Notes under the pieces: generated by a model | Seen by the model: the letters and a program-made list of their open reading frames with translations, nothing else | What the model was told of the DNA's origin: nothing | The model's database searches: none | Program-made: the position numbers and the translations under genes | Shown here: in pieces, positions 9,553-18,829 of the stretch | How positions within the stretch are numbered: the first letter of the stretch is position 1 | How the letters are laid out: each line of letters opens with the position of its first letter | Origin: Aquabacterium sp. J223 | GTDB taxonomy: Bacteria; Pseudomonadota; Gammaproteobacteria; Burkholderiales; Burkholderiaceae_C | Assembly: GCF_024666615.1 (NCBI RefSeq) | Contig: NZ_CP088297.1 | Location: 3,038,001 to 3,102,000, forward strand | Direction of reading: 5' to 3' | DNA length: 64,000 nucleotides

Positions 9553-10687
9553 TCAGCGCGCCAGCTTCCACTGGCCGTCGGTGACGACCAGCATCGTGCG
9601 CGCCTCGGCGGCGCGGCCCCAGTGGTCGGTCGGCGAGTACTTCAGGATGCCCTTGGTCGTCGGCACCCCCGCCGCTGGCCTCGATGGCGTCGCGCAGCGC
9701 GGCGCGGAATTCCGGCGTGCCCGGCTTGGCCTTCTTCAGCGCGACCGGCGCGGCCTTCTGCAGCACCAGGCCCAGGTCGTAGACGTTGGCGGCGAACTGC
9801 GTCACCGTGCCGGCGCCGAACTTGGCCTCGTACTCCTGGTGGAAGCGCTTGGCCACTTCCTTGCCGGGGTGGCCGGCGGGCATCTCGTCGGGCAGCTGCT
9901 CGGGGCCGGAGCTGATCAGCGCGCCGTTGGCATCCTTGCCTGCCAGGCGCAGGAAGTCCGGCGAGATCGACGCCGACGTGTGGTAGATCTTGCCCTTGTA
10001 GCCGCGCTCGACGAGCGCCTTCTGCGGCAGCGCCGCGCCGCCACCCACCGCCACCACGAGGATGGCGTCCGGGTTGCCGGACACCACCTTCAGCGCCTGG
10101 CCGGCGACGCTGGTGTCCGCCCGGGTGAAGCGCTCGACCCCGGTGATCTTGAGGCCCGCCGCGGCGGCCTGCTTCTGCAGCGCCTGCAGGTAGGTCTCGC
10201 CGTAGGCGTCGGTGTAGCCGAGGAAGCCGACGGTCTTGATGCCGGTCTTCTTCATGTGCTCGACCAGGCCTTCGGTGAAGAAGGCGGCGTGCATCACGCT
10301 GCGGAAGGTCCAGGCGTCCTTGCCTTCGGCGAGCTCCGCCGGCGACGGCGACAGCTGCGGGATCTTCGCCTCGTTGGCGACCTGGGCGATGGCCACCGTG
10401 GCCGGCGTGTTGGCCGCGCCCATGATGGCGTCCATCTTCTCCTCGACGAAGCGGCGGGCGTTCTTGGTCGCGGTGGTGGCGTCGGCGGCGTCGTCGAGGA
10501 TGGTGACGACGATCTTCTCGCCGCCGATCTCCGTCGGCCACAGCGACAGCGCGTTGCGCACCGGCACGCCGAGCGAGGCGGCCGGCCCGGTCAGCGCGGT
10601 GCTGACGCCGATGTTTATGTCGGCCCGCGCCGGGGCCGCCAGGGTGGCGGCCAGCAGTGCGGCGGCCAGGGGTGCGATGAGCTTCAT
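9553..10687 (-). CDS. Liv-type ABC transporter substrate-binding protein, frameshifted in the sequence
   Basis: A periplasmic binding protein (LivK-like type 1 fold). It has a Sec signal peptide (MKLIAPLAAALLAATLAAPARA) and then DINIGVSTALTGPAASLGVP. The frame breaks near 9666-9670, a run of five C on the plus strand. Removing one base restores IEASGGVPTTKGILKYSP, then RTMLVVTDGQWKLAR and stop, giving 377 residues. The break is therefore best read as a one-base insertion late in the gene, either an assembly error or a recent mutation. It heads the minus-strand operon of transporter, crotonase, feruloyl-CoA synthase and dehydrogenase. Its ATG lies 60 bases from the MarR-type palindrome in the divergent promoter. 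Confidence 0.83.
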
Positions 10688-10746
10688 GGCTGTCTCCGAG
10701 GCAGGGCCCGCGGCGGGCGACCTGACGTTGTTTGTTAGCGTGTCAT

Positions 10747-10767
10747 GTCGTTAGCCTGGCTAACGAC
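10747..10767. promoter_or_regulatory. perfect 21-nt palindrome, probable MarR operator 1
   Basis: Ten-base arms, GTCGTTAGCC and its exact complement, surround a single central T. Length and symmetry fit a winged-helix MarR dimer. It lies 60 bases upstream of the binding-protein gene that heads the minus-strand operon, in the promoter shared with the divergent MarR gene. A further half-site, TGTTAGCG, occurs at about 10732-10739. Confidence 0.75.
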
Positions 10768-10866
10768 TTCGCATGCTAGGACGCGGGTGCGGCGCCGCCA
10801 GCAGGGAAAGCACGTAGCCCGCGGCGCAACCTCGCCGATGTCTTCGCCGCGCCACAGGCGCGGCAA

Positions 10867-10887
10867 ATCGTTTTCCCGGCTAATGAT
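10867..10887. promoter_or_regulatory. imperfect copy of the 21-nt palindrome, probable MarR operator 2
   Basis: This site reads ATCGTT..CC.GGCTAA.GAT and agrees with operator 1 at 16 of 21 positions. The right arm GGCTAA is fully conserved. It lies 63 bases before the MarR start codon, mirroring the 60-base distance of operator 1 from the divergent gene. The two centres are 120 bp apart. Confidence 0.65.
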
Positions 10888-10949
10888 TCACGGGCCACGA
10901 CGATGCCTAGAATCGGCCGGCGCCCCGCGGCGCCTTCCTTCCTCACCGC

Positions 10950-11480
10950 ATGCCGCCCGCCCGCCGACCCGCCTCGCCCGCCCGCACGTCCACCCGTGCG
11001 GCGACGGCGCGCCGGCGCGCCGTCGGCCCTGCCACGCCGGACGCCACGCTGGACCTGGTGAGCGACTCGCTGGGCTACGCCATCAAGCGTGCCCAGGTGC
11101 GCAGCTACGAGATGTTCTTCCGCCAGCTCGGCCAGGACGACCTGTCGCCCGCGCGCATGACCGCGCTGTCGCTGATCGCCACCGAGCAGCAGATCAACCA
11201 GGCCACGCTGGGCCTGCGGCTGAAGATCCGCGGCCCCAGCGTGGTCAAGGTGGTCGACGCGCTGGAAGCGCTGGGCCTGGTGCGCCGCGAGCCGGTCGAG
11301 GGCGACCGCCGCCGCTACGCGCTGGCGCTGACGCCGGCCGGCCGGCGCAAGCTGCAGCAGTTCCAGGTGAAGGTGGCCGCCTACGAACAGGCGCTGGCCG
11401 GCGGCCTGAGCGAGGTCGAGCGGCGCCAGCTGATCGACCTGCTCGAACGCGTGGCCCAGGAACCCCAGGAGACCCGATGA
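10950..11480 (+). CDS. MarR-family transcriptional regulator
   Basis: A 176-residue regulator with a basic ~28-residue N-terminal tail, then a MarR fold. The recognition helix lies in INQATLGLRLKIRGPSVVKVVDALEALGLV, and the wing is RREPVEGDRRRYALALTPAGRRKL. MarR proteins such as HcaR, CouR and FerC repress hydroxycinnamate genes and are released by the CoA thioesters; here the gene diverges from an operon containing feruloyl-CoA synthase, which supports the same role. Its TGA overlaps the ATG of the downstream amidohydrolase (ATGA), so the two are translated together. Two related palindromes upstream are likely its operators. Confidence 0.88.
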   Translation: MPPARRPASPARTSTRAATARRRAVGPATPDATLDLVSDSLGYAIKRAQVRSYEMFFRQLGQDDLSPARMTALSLIATEQQINQATLGLRLKIRGPSVVKVVDALEALGLVRREPVEGDRRRYALALTPAGRRKLQQFQVKVAAYEQALAGGLSEVERRQLIDLLERVAQEPQETR

Positions 11481-12430
11481 ACGCACCGATCGCTGACGAG
11501 CACAAGCTGCTCGACGACATCGTCGCGGTGGACGTGCACGTGCACGCCAACCGCTCCACCCGCCTGCCGGAGGACCCGGTGGCCACCGCCTACGACGAGG
11601 CGATGTTCGCGTACTTCAAGCAGCGCATGCCGAAGCCGACCATCGCCGAGACGGCCGCGCACTACCGCGAGCGCAAGATGATCGCGGTCATCTTCACCGT
11701 CGACACCGAGCGCGGCAACGGCCAGATCCGCATCACCAACGAGGAGGTGGCGGAAGAGGCGGCGCAGCACCCGGACGTGCTGGTGCCCTTCGCCAGCATC
11801 GACCCGATGCGCGGCAAGATGGCCGCCCGCGAGGCGCGCACCCTCATCACCGAGTACGGCGTCAAGGGCTTCAAGTTCCACCCGTCGATCCAGGGCTTCT
11901 ACCCCAACGACCGGGCCTGCTTCGACCTCTACGAGGTGATCTCCGAGCACCGGCTGCCGGCCATCTTCCACAGCGGCCAGACCGGTGCCGGCGCCGGCAT
12001 GCGCGGCGGCGGCGGCGTGCGGCTGAAGTACTCCGACCCGATGTACCTGGACGACGTGGCGGTGGACTTCCCCGACATGCCCATCGTCATCGCCCACCCG
12101 TCGTTCCCCTGGCAGGAGAACGCGCTCGCGGTGGCCACGCACAAGCCCAACGTGTGGATCGACCTGTCGGGCTGGTCGCCGAAGTACTTCCCGCCCATCC
12201 TGGTGCAGTACATCAACGGGCTGCTCAAGCACAAGATGCTGTTCGGCTCGGACTGGCCGGTGCTCACGCCCGACCGCTGGCTGGCCGACTTCGCCAAGCT
12301 GCCGATCAAGGACGAGGTGCGGCCGCTGGTGCTCAAGCACAACGCGGTCAAGCTGCTCGGACTCGACCGCGACCCGGTGTTCGGCCGCTACCAGCGGCTG
12401 CAGCCGCCGCCGGCGGGCGACTGCTGCTGA
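11477..12430 (+). CDS. amidohydrolase-superfamily protein, CouO-like candidate
   Basis: A 317-residue TIM-barrel metal-dependent hydrolase of the amidohydrolase-2 family. It has the HxH motif (His21, His23 in VDVHVHAN), the strand His in AIFHSGQTG, IAHPSFPWQ, and the C-terminal Asp259 in FGSDWPVL. Family members include decarboxylases (gamma-resorcylate, ACMSD), LigI-type lactonases and the 4-hydroxyphenyl-beta-ketoacyl-CoA hydrolase CouO of Rhodococcus. Co-translation with a MarR regulator opposite a feruloyl-CoA synthase and crotonase favours the last: cleavage of the beta-ketoacyl-CoA to the benzoic acid. A CouN-like dehydrogenase is not in the window, so the step is inferred, not shown. 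Confidence 0.82.
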   Translation: MNAPIADEHKLLDDIVAVDVHVHANRSTRLPEDPVATAYDEAMFAYFKQRMPKPTIAETAAHYRERKMIAVIFTVDTERGNGQIRITNEEVAEEAAQHPDVLVPFASIDPMRGKMAAREARTLITEYGVKGFKFHPSIQGFYPNDRACFDLYEVISEHRLPAIFHSGQTGAGAGMRGGGGVRLKYSDPMYLDDVAVDFPDMPIVIAHPSFPWQENALAVATHKPNVWIDLSGWSPKYFPPILVQYINGLLKHKMLFGSDWPVLTPDRWLADFAKLPIKDEVRPLVLKHNAVKLLGLDRDPVFGRYQRLQPPPAGDCC

Positions 12431-12443
12431 CCGGGCCGCCCCG

Positions 12444-12467
12444 GCCGGACCCGCAGAGGGGTCCGGC
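12444..12467. terminator. hairpin between convergent genes
   Basis: Eight-base arms GCCGGACC/GGTCCGGC with an eight-base loop follow the amidohydrolase stop. A second stem, CCCCAC-GCAG-GTGGGG, is at 12484-12499. There is no clear T tract. The position between converging genes suggests transcription termination for both strands. Confidence 0.5.
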
Positions 12468-12512
12468 GTTCGCAGGCGACCGTCCCCACGCAGGTGGGGC
12501 CGGACGTCCCGC

Positions 12513-13697
12513 TCACCCCTGCTTGCCGGGGTCCTTCATCTGCTTGCTCGAGTCGATCTCGATGTTCCAGAGCTCGCCGTTGCGGCGCTCGACGCGGCGG
12601 ATGTAGATGTCCTGCACCACGTCGCGGGTCTGCGCGTCGATGGTCATCATGCCGCGCGGGCTTTCGAAGACCTGGCCCTTCATGCCCTCCAGCAAGGCGT
12701 CGCCGCCGCCCTTGCCCTTCGTCGCCTCCAGCGCCTTGGTGATGACACGCATGCCGTCGTAGGCGCCGACCCCCATGAAGGCGGGGCGGACCTTGTGGGC
12801 CTTGATGAACTCGCTGACGAAGCGCTTGTTCAGCGCCGACTCGTGCGCCGCCGAGTAGTTGAAGGCGGTCACCGCGCCCAGCGCCACGTCGCCCATGTCG
12901 TTGAGGATGTCGTCGTCGGTGAAGCTGCCGTCGCCGATGAGCTTGATGCCGGTCTTGTCCAGCCCGCGCTCGGCGAACTGCTTCATCACCGCCACGCCCT
13001 GCCCCGCCGGCACGAAGACGAACAGCGCCTCGGGGTTGGCGTCGCGGACCCGCTGCAGGAAGGGCGAGAAGTCCGGGTTGCGCACCGGCACCCGCAGTTC
13101 GGCCAGCACCTCGCCGCCGTTGAGCAGGAAGCGGTTCTTGAAGTACTTCTCGGCGTCCAGCCCCGGGCCGTAGTCGCTGACCAGCGTGACCGCACGCTTG
13201 ATCTTGTTCTTCGACGCCCATTCGGCCATGGCGGTGGCGGACTGCGGCAGCGTGAGGCTGGTGCGCACGAAGTAGGGCGAGGCGTTGACGATGCTGGAGG
13301 TGGCGGCCGACATCACCACCGCCGGCACCTTGGCCTGGGTGATGAGCTGGCTCACCGACAGCGCCAGCGGCGTCAGGCCGAAGCCGGCCAGCACGTCCAC
13401 CTTGTCGCCGGTGATCAGTTCCTGCGCCACGCGGCGGGTGTTGTCGGCCACGCCGCCGTCGTCCTTGACGATGAGCTCGACGCGCCGGCCGGCGACGGTG
13501 CCGCCGTGCTGCGCCAGGTACAGCCGGGCACCGGCTTCCATCTGCCGGCCGGTGGCGGTGAAGGGGCCGGTCAACGGCAGGATGAGGCCGACCTTGAAGG
13601 GCGCGGCCTGCTGCGCCAGCGCGGACGGCGACAGCGCGGTGGCGGCGGCCGCAGCGGCGGCCAGCGCCAGGGTCTGGCGGCGGGTGGGATGGGTCAT
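12513..13697 (-). CDS. Liv-type ABC transporter substrate-binding protein
   Basis: A 394-residue periplasmic binding protein with a Tat-compatible leader (MTHPTRRQTLALAAAAAAATALSPSALAQ), then FKVGLILPLTGPFTATGRQM. Internal motifs VSDYGPGLDAEKYF and SPRGMMTIDAQTRDVVQDIYIRRVE are shared with the second binding protein at 18.8-20.0 kb, so the two are paralogues. It is the last gene of the minus-strand block containing the second Liv transporter and a GMC oxidoreductase. The likely ligand is an aromatic or related acid, not proven. Confidence 0.88.
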   Translation of the reverse strand: MTHPTRRQTLALAAAAAAATALSPSALAQQAAPFKVGLILPLTGPFTATGRQMEAGARLYLAQHGGTVAGRRVELIVKDDGGVADNTRRVAQELITGDKVDVLAGFGLTPLALSVSQLITQAKVPAVVMSAATSSIVNASPYFVRTSLTLPQSATAMAEWASKNKIKRAVTLVSDYGPGLDAEKYFKNRFLLNGGEVLAELRVPVRNPDFSPFLQRVRDANPEALFVFVPAGQGVAVMKQFAERGLDKTGIKLIGDGSFTDDDILNDMGDVALGAVTAFNYSAAHESALNKRFVSEFIKAHKVRPAFMGVGAYDGMRVITKALEATKGKGGGDALLEGMKGQVFESPRGMMTIDAQTRDVVQDIYIRRVERRNGELWNIEIDSSKQMKDPGKQG

Positions 13698-13721
13698 CGT
13701 CGTTCTCCTCGGGGGTTGGGA

Positions 13722-15413
13722 TCAGGCGGTCAGGGATTCGGTCTGGCGGTCGGGCGACGCGTCGGCCGTCATGCCGCCGGCAGGCGACTGCGATCGGCGG
13801 CGGTCCTCCAGGATGAGCTCGGCGCCCTTCTCGCCGATCACCACCGAGGCCGCCGACGTGTTGCCGGAGATCAGCGTCGGCATGACGGACGCGTCGATCA
13901 CCCGCAGCCCGTGCAGCCCGTGCACCCGCAGCCGTGCGTCGACCACCGCATCGGCGTCAGGTCCCATGCGGCAGGTGCCCACCGGGTGGAACACCGTCAA
14001 CGCGGTGGCCCGCGCATGGGCCAGCAGGTCGTCGTCGGTGGCCACGCCCGAACCGGGCTCCACCTCCTCGGGCCGGTAGCGCTGCAGCGGCGCGGCCTGC
14101 CACAGGCGGCGGGTGAGCTTGACCGCGTCCACCGCCACCTTCTGGTCGGCTTCGGTGGACAGGAAGTTGCCGGTGATCGCCGGGTGCTCGCGGGTGTCGG
14201 CGCCCTTCAGGCGCACATGGCCGCGGCTGGTCGGCCGCAGGTTGCAGATCGAGACCGTCACGCCGTCGAAGGGGTGCACCTCGCCGGCGAACACCTTGGT
14301 GCTCATCGGGTTGACGTGGTACTGCACGTTGGGCGTGGCGTGCTCCGGCGCGCTGTGCACGAAGCCGCACAGCTTGGTCGCGGCGGCGGCGAGCGGCCCG
14401 CGGTGCAGCAGGAAGTACTCGAGCCCGATGCCCAGCTTGCCGAGCGCGGTGCGGGCGCGGCGGTTGATGGTCTTCACGCCGTGCACCTTGACCACCATGC
14501 GCGTCTGGAGGTGGTCCTGCAGGTTCTCGCCGACGCCGGGCAGCGCGTGCTGCACCGGCACGCCGGCCGCCGCCAGCACCTGCGGGGCGCCGATGCCCGA
14601 GGCCTGCAGCAGCTGCGGCGAGGCGATGGCGCCGGCGGCGACCAGCACCTCGGCGTCGGCGTCGGCACGCTCCAGCCGGCCGCCGCGCCAGAACTCGACG
14701 CCCACCGCGCGCCGGCCCTGCAGCACGATGCGCCGCGCATGCGCGTCCGACAGCACGGTGAGGTTGGGCCGGTGGCGCACCGCGTCGAGGAAGGCGCTGC
14801 GCGCCGACACCCGCACCCCGCGCCGCGAGCTGACGTGGAAGTAGCCCAGCCCGTGGCAGGCGCCGATGTTGACGTCGTCGACGTGCGGGATGCCCAGTGT
14901 CTGCCCGGCCTCGATGAAGCGGTCGAGGATCTCCCAGCGGCTGCCGATGTCGCCCACATGCCATTCGCCGCCGGCGCCGTGGTGCTCGCTGGCGCCGCCG
15001 TGGAAGTCCTCGTGGCGTTTGAACAGCGGCAGCAGGTCGGCGAAGCCCCAGCCGGGGTTGCCCAGGTCGCGCCAGCGGTCGTAGTCCTGCGACTGGCCGC
15101 GGATGTAGACCATGCCGTTGATCAGCGTCGAGCCGCCGAGGCCGAAGCCGCGCGGGATGGGGATGCGCCGGCCGTTCAGCGCGGGCTCGGGTTCGGTCTT
15201 GTAGCGCCAGTCGGTGGCGGCGTTGCCGATGGTCTTGTACAGGCCGAGCGGGATCTTGACCCAGAAGTGCGGCTTGCTGCTGCCGGCCTCCAGCAGCAGC
15301 ACCTTGACCGACGGGTCGGCGCTCAGGCGGTAGGCCAGCACGCAGCCGGCGGCGCCGGCGCCGACGATCACGTAGTCGAAGCGGCCGAGGGGGGTGGCGT
15401 TGTCCTGCTCCAT
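13722..15413 (-). CDS. GMC-family FAD-dependent oxidoreductase
   Basis: A 563-residue glucose-methanol-choline family flavoprotein. The FAD-binding segment FDYVIVGAGAAGCVLAYRLS is near the N-terminus. The GMC signature GFGLGGSTLINGMVYIRG and SGIGAPQVLAAAGVPVQ are present. The C-terminal catalytic region runs HPVGTCRMG to GNTSAASVVIGEKGAELI. It would oxidise an alcohol to the aldehyde; choline dehydrogenase and aryl- or polyethylene-glycol-alcohol dehydrogenases belong here, and the substrate cannot be chosen from sequence. The ATG at 15413 follows AGGA at good spacing; longer in-frame starts upstream would run into the livF gene. Embedded between livF and a binding-protein gene, it presumably acts on the imported compound. 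Confidence 0.87.
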   Translation of the reverse strand: MEQDNATPLGRFDYVIVGAGAAGCVLAYRLSADPSVKVLLLEAGSSKPHFWVKIPLGLYKTIGNAATDWRYKTEPEPALNGRRIPIPRGFGLGGSTLINGMVYIRGQSQDYDRWRDLGNPGWGFADLLPLFKRHEDFHGGASEHHGAGGEWHVGDIGSRWEILDRFIEAGQTLGIPHVDDVNIGACHGLGYFHVSSRRGVRVSARSAFLDAVRHRPNLTVLSDAHARRIVLQGRRAVGVEFWRGGRLERADADAEVLVAAGAIASPQLLQASGIGAPQVLAAAGVPVQHALPGVGENLQDHLQTRMVVKVHGVKTINRRARTALGKLGIGLEYFLLHRGPLAAAATKLCGFVHSAPEHATPNVQYHVNPMSTKVFAGEVHPFDGVTVSICNLRPTSRGHVRLKGADTREHPAITGNFLSTEADQKVAVDAVKLTRRLWQAAPLQRYRPEEVEPGSGVATDDDLLAHARATALTVFHPVGTCRMGPDADAVVDARLRVHGLHGLRVIDASVMPTLISGNTSAASVVIGEKGAELILEDRRRSQSPAGGMTADASPDRQTESLTA

Positions 15414-15456
15414 GTCTTGTCCTGCGGTCTGTCGTGTCGTCTGTCGTGGCGTCGGT

Positions 15457-16181
15457 TCAGCCGGCCGTGGCCAGCCGCTCGTCGCCGATGCCCAGCAGGC
15501 GCGCCTGGGCCTGGGCATCGCCGCGCAGCGGCGCGCTGGGCCCGCGGTGCACCACGCGGCCGCGGTCGAGCACCATCACCTCGTCGGCGAAGGCCAGCGC
15601 CAGCTCGGCCTTCTGCTCCACCAGCACGATGGCCATGCCGCCGTCGGCGCGCACCTGGCGCAGCGCGTCGAACAGGCCCTCGACGATGATGGGCGCCAGG
15701 CCCTCCATCGGCTCGTCGAGCAGCAGCACCCGCGGCCCGCCGACCAGCGCCCGCGCCACGGCCAGCATCTGCTGCTCGCCGCCGGACAGCCGGTTGCCGG
15801 TGTTGGCGGTGCGCTGGCGCAGGCCGGGAAAGAGGTCCAGCACCCGCTCCACCGACCAGCCGCCGGGCTGCACGGCCACGGCCAGGTTCTCCAGCACGGT
15901 GAGGGAGCGGAAGATCTCGCGTTCCTGCGGCACGTAACCCAGGCCGTGCCGCGCGCGCCAGTGCACCGGGCGGTGGGTGATGTCGTCCCCCTCCAGCCGC
16001 AGGCGGCCGCCGTGGCGGGTGGTCAGGCCCATGAGCGTGGCCAGCAGCGTGGTCTTGCCCACGCCGTTGCGGCCGAGCACGGCCAGGCAATCGCCCGCGT
16101 TCACCGAGAAGCCGACGCCGTCGAGCACCACGGTCTCGCCGTAGCCCGCGACCAGGCCTTCGGCTTCCAGCAGCGGGGCCG

Positions 16182-16185
<4 letters not shown>
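15457..16185 (-). CDS. livF: Liv-type ABC transporter ATP-binding protein (LivF-like)
   Basis: A 242-residue ATPase. Walker A is GRNGVGKTTLL, with LGYVPQEREIFRSLTVLENL, the signature RLSGGEQQMLAVARAL and Walker B VLLLDEPMEGLAP. The Gln in VLVEQKAEL takes the switch position. The start ATG at 16185 overlaps the livG stop by four bases (ATGA), showing translational coupling. It is the final ATPase of the second Liv transporter in the window. Compared with the first transporter, permease and ATPase are encoded separately here rather than fused. Confidence 0.88.
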
Positions 16186-16933
<748 letters not shown>

Positions 16934-16937
<4 letters not shown>

Positions 16938-17956
16938 TTCGTTTCCTCCCGCCGTCCGCCGAGCCGGCGGCGCACGGCGTCGACCAGCGACATCAGCCCG
17001 CCCTCCAGCGCCAGCACGCTGACCATCAGCAGCAGGCCGATGACCAGCATCCAGTAGAAGGGGTTGACCTGCGCCGCCACGTCCTGCACCACGACGTACA
17101 GCGCGGCGCCGATGAAGGCGCCGTAGAGCCGCCGCGTGCCGCCCAGCACCAGCATCACCACCGCCATGCCGGAGACCATGACGCTCAGCGTGTTCAGCCC
17201 GACGAAGCGGGTGGTCTGCGCCGACAGCGCGCCGGCGCTGCCGGCCATGGCGGCCGACAGGCCGTAGGCCACCACCAGCCGGCCCCACACCGGCGTGCCG
17301 ATGGCGCGCATGCGCGCGGGGCTCTGGCGGATGCCGTCGAGCGAGCGGCCGAACGGCGAATGCACCACCCGCCAGGCGATGACGAACCAGACGAACAGCA
17401 CCGCCAGGCTGTAGAGGTAGGCCGTGCGCTTGTAGAGGTCGAAGCGGAACAGCCCCAGCACCAGGCCCATGGTCATGCCCTGCAGGCCGTCGTCGCCGCC
17501 GGTCCAGGACTTGGCCTGGTTGGCCACCTCGGCGACCAGCGAGGCGATGGCCAGCGTCAGCATCAGCAGCGTCACGCCCTCGGTGTGCAGGATGAGCAGG
17601 CCGCACAGCAGGCCGAAGGCGCCGGTGACGGCGGTGGCCACCAGCAGGCCGGTGACCGGGTCGGGGCTGACGTGGATGGCGAAGATGCCGGCCGCATAGG
17701 CGCCGGCGCCGAAGAACACCGCATGGCCCAGCGTGACGATGCCGGCGTAGCCCAGCACCAGGTCCAGCGACAGCGTGAGCAGCACCATCACCAGCACGTT
17801 GGTCGCCAGCGCCAGCGAATCGGGCACCAGGAAGTACGCCGCCACCGCCGCCGCCCAGGGCAGCGCATGGCCGACGGCGGCGGTGGCGCCGTGGCGCGGG
17901 CCGGGCACGGCGGCCAGCGCCGGCGCGGCGGGTCGAAGCGGCGGGGCGCTGCCCAT
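16934..17956 (-). CDS. livM: Liv-type ABC transporter permease (LivM-like)
   Basis: A 340-residue polytopic membrane protein. GYAGIVTLGHAVFFGAGAYAAGI and the region ...SGMAVVMLVLGGTRRLYGAFIGAAL match LivM permeases. A run of about nine to ten hydrophobic helices fills residues 30-325. I chose the ATG at 17956, which shares its A with the TGA of livH (TGATG). The longer in-frame start would overlap livH by another 42 bases. It is part of the tightly overlapping set livH-livM-livG-livF. Confidence 0.87.
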
Positions 17957-18821
17957 CACCCGAGGTGCCGCGCGGGCATCAGGCCGTGGGGCCGCCACAG
18001 CAGCACGCCCAGCACCAGTCCGAAGACCAGGTAGGGCGCCACGTGCGGCACCAGGTACTTGCCGGCGGTGTCGATCAGGCCGATGGCCACCGCGGCGACG
18101 AACGAGCCCTTGAAGTTGCCGAGGCCGCCGACGGCGACGACGACCAGGAACAGCACCAGGTGCTTGAGCGCGTAGAACGGCTCCAGCGGCAGCAGCTCGG
18201 CGCCGAGCACCCCGCCCAGCGCCGCCAGCCGCAGGCGCCCATGAAGGTGATGGTGAAGAGCCGGTTGACGTCCATGCCCACCGCGCGGGCCATGCGCGGG
18301 TTGTCCACCGCCGCGCGCAGCCGGGCGCCGAACAGCGAGCGGTCGATCAGCCACCACAGCCCGCCGCCCAGCGCCAGCCCGGCGGCGATGACGAACAGCC
18401 GGTAGCGGGGATAGGTGCGGAAGCCGATGTCCACCTCGCCGGCCAGCGCCGCCGGCAGCGGCAGGCTCTGGATGCCGGTGCCGAAGAGGCCGGTGAGCGC
18501 GGCGATGATGACGAACACCAGGCCGAAGGTCATCAGCACCTGCGGCAGCTCGCCCTTGCGGTACAGCGGCCGGAAGACCAGCCGCTCGGCCACGCCGCCG
18601 ACCGCGGCCACCGCCACCACCGCGGCGGCGACCGCCAGCAGGAAGGGCCAGCCGGCGGCCAGCAGCACGGCGGCCATGTAGCCGCCCATCATGGCGAAGC
18701 CGCCGTGCGCGAGGTTGACCACGCGCATCAGGCCCATGGTGACGGTCAGGCCGGCGGAAATGATGAACATCACCATCCCGTAGGCCAGTCCGTCGAGCAC
18801 GACGGTGAGCAGCGACCCCAT
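17956..18821 (-). CDS. livH: Liv-type ABC transporter permease (LivH-like), frameshifted in the sequence
   Basis: The first part reads MGSLLTVVLDGLAYGMVMFIISAGL...GLMRVVNLAHGGFAMMGGYMA up to FTITFMGACG. The family continuation LAALGGVLGAELLPLEPFYALKHLVLFLVVVAVGGLGNFKGSF appears in the next frame. Adding one base at 18227-18230 (AGCC read as AGGCC on the plus strand) restores a single 288-residue permease ending ...GLMPARHLG. The flanking genes overlap intact by a few bases and the translation on both sides of the break is fully conserved, so a sequencing indel is more likely than decay. It follows its binding-protein gene by eight bases. Confidence 0.83.
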
Positions 18822-18829
18822 GGCGCGAC

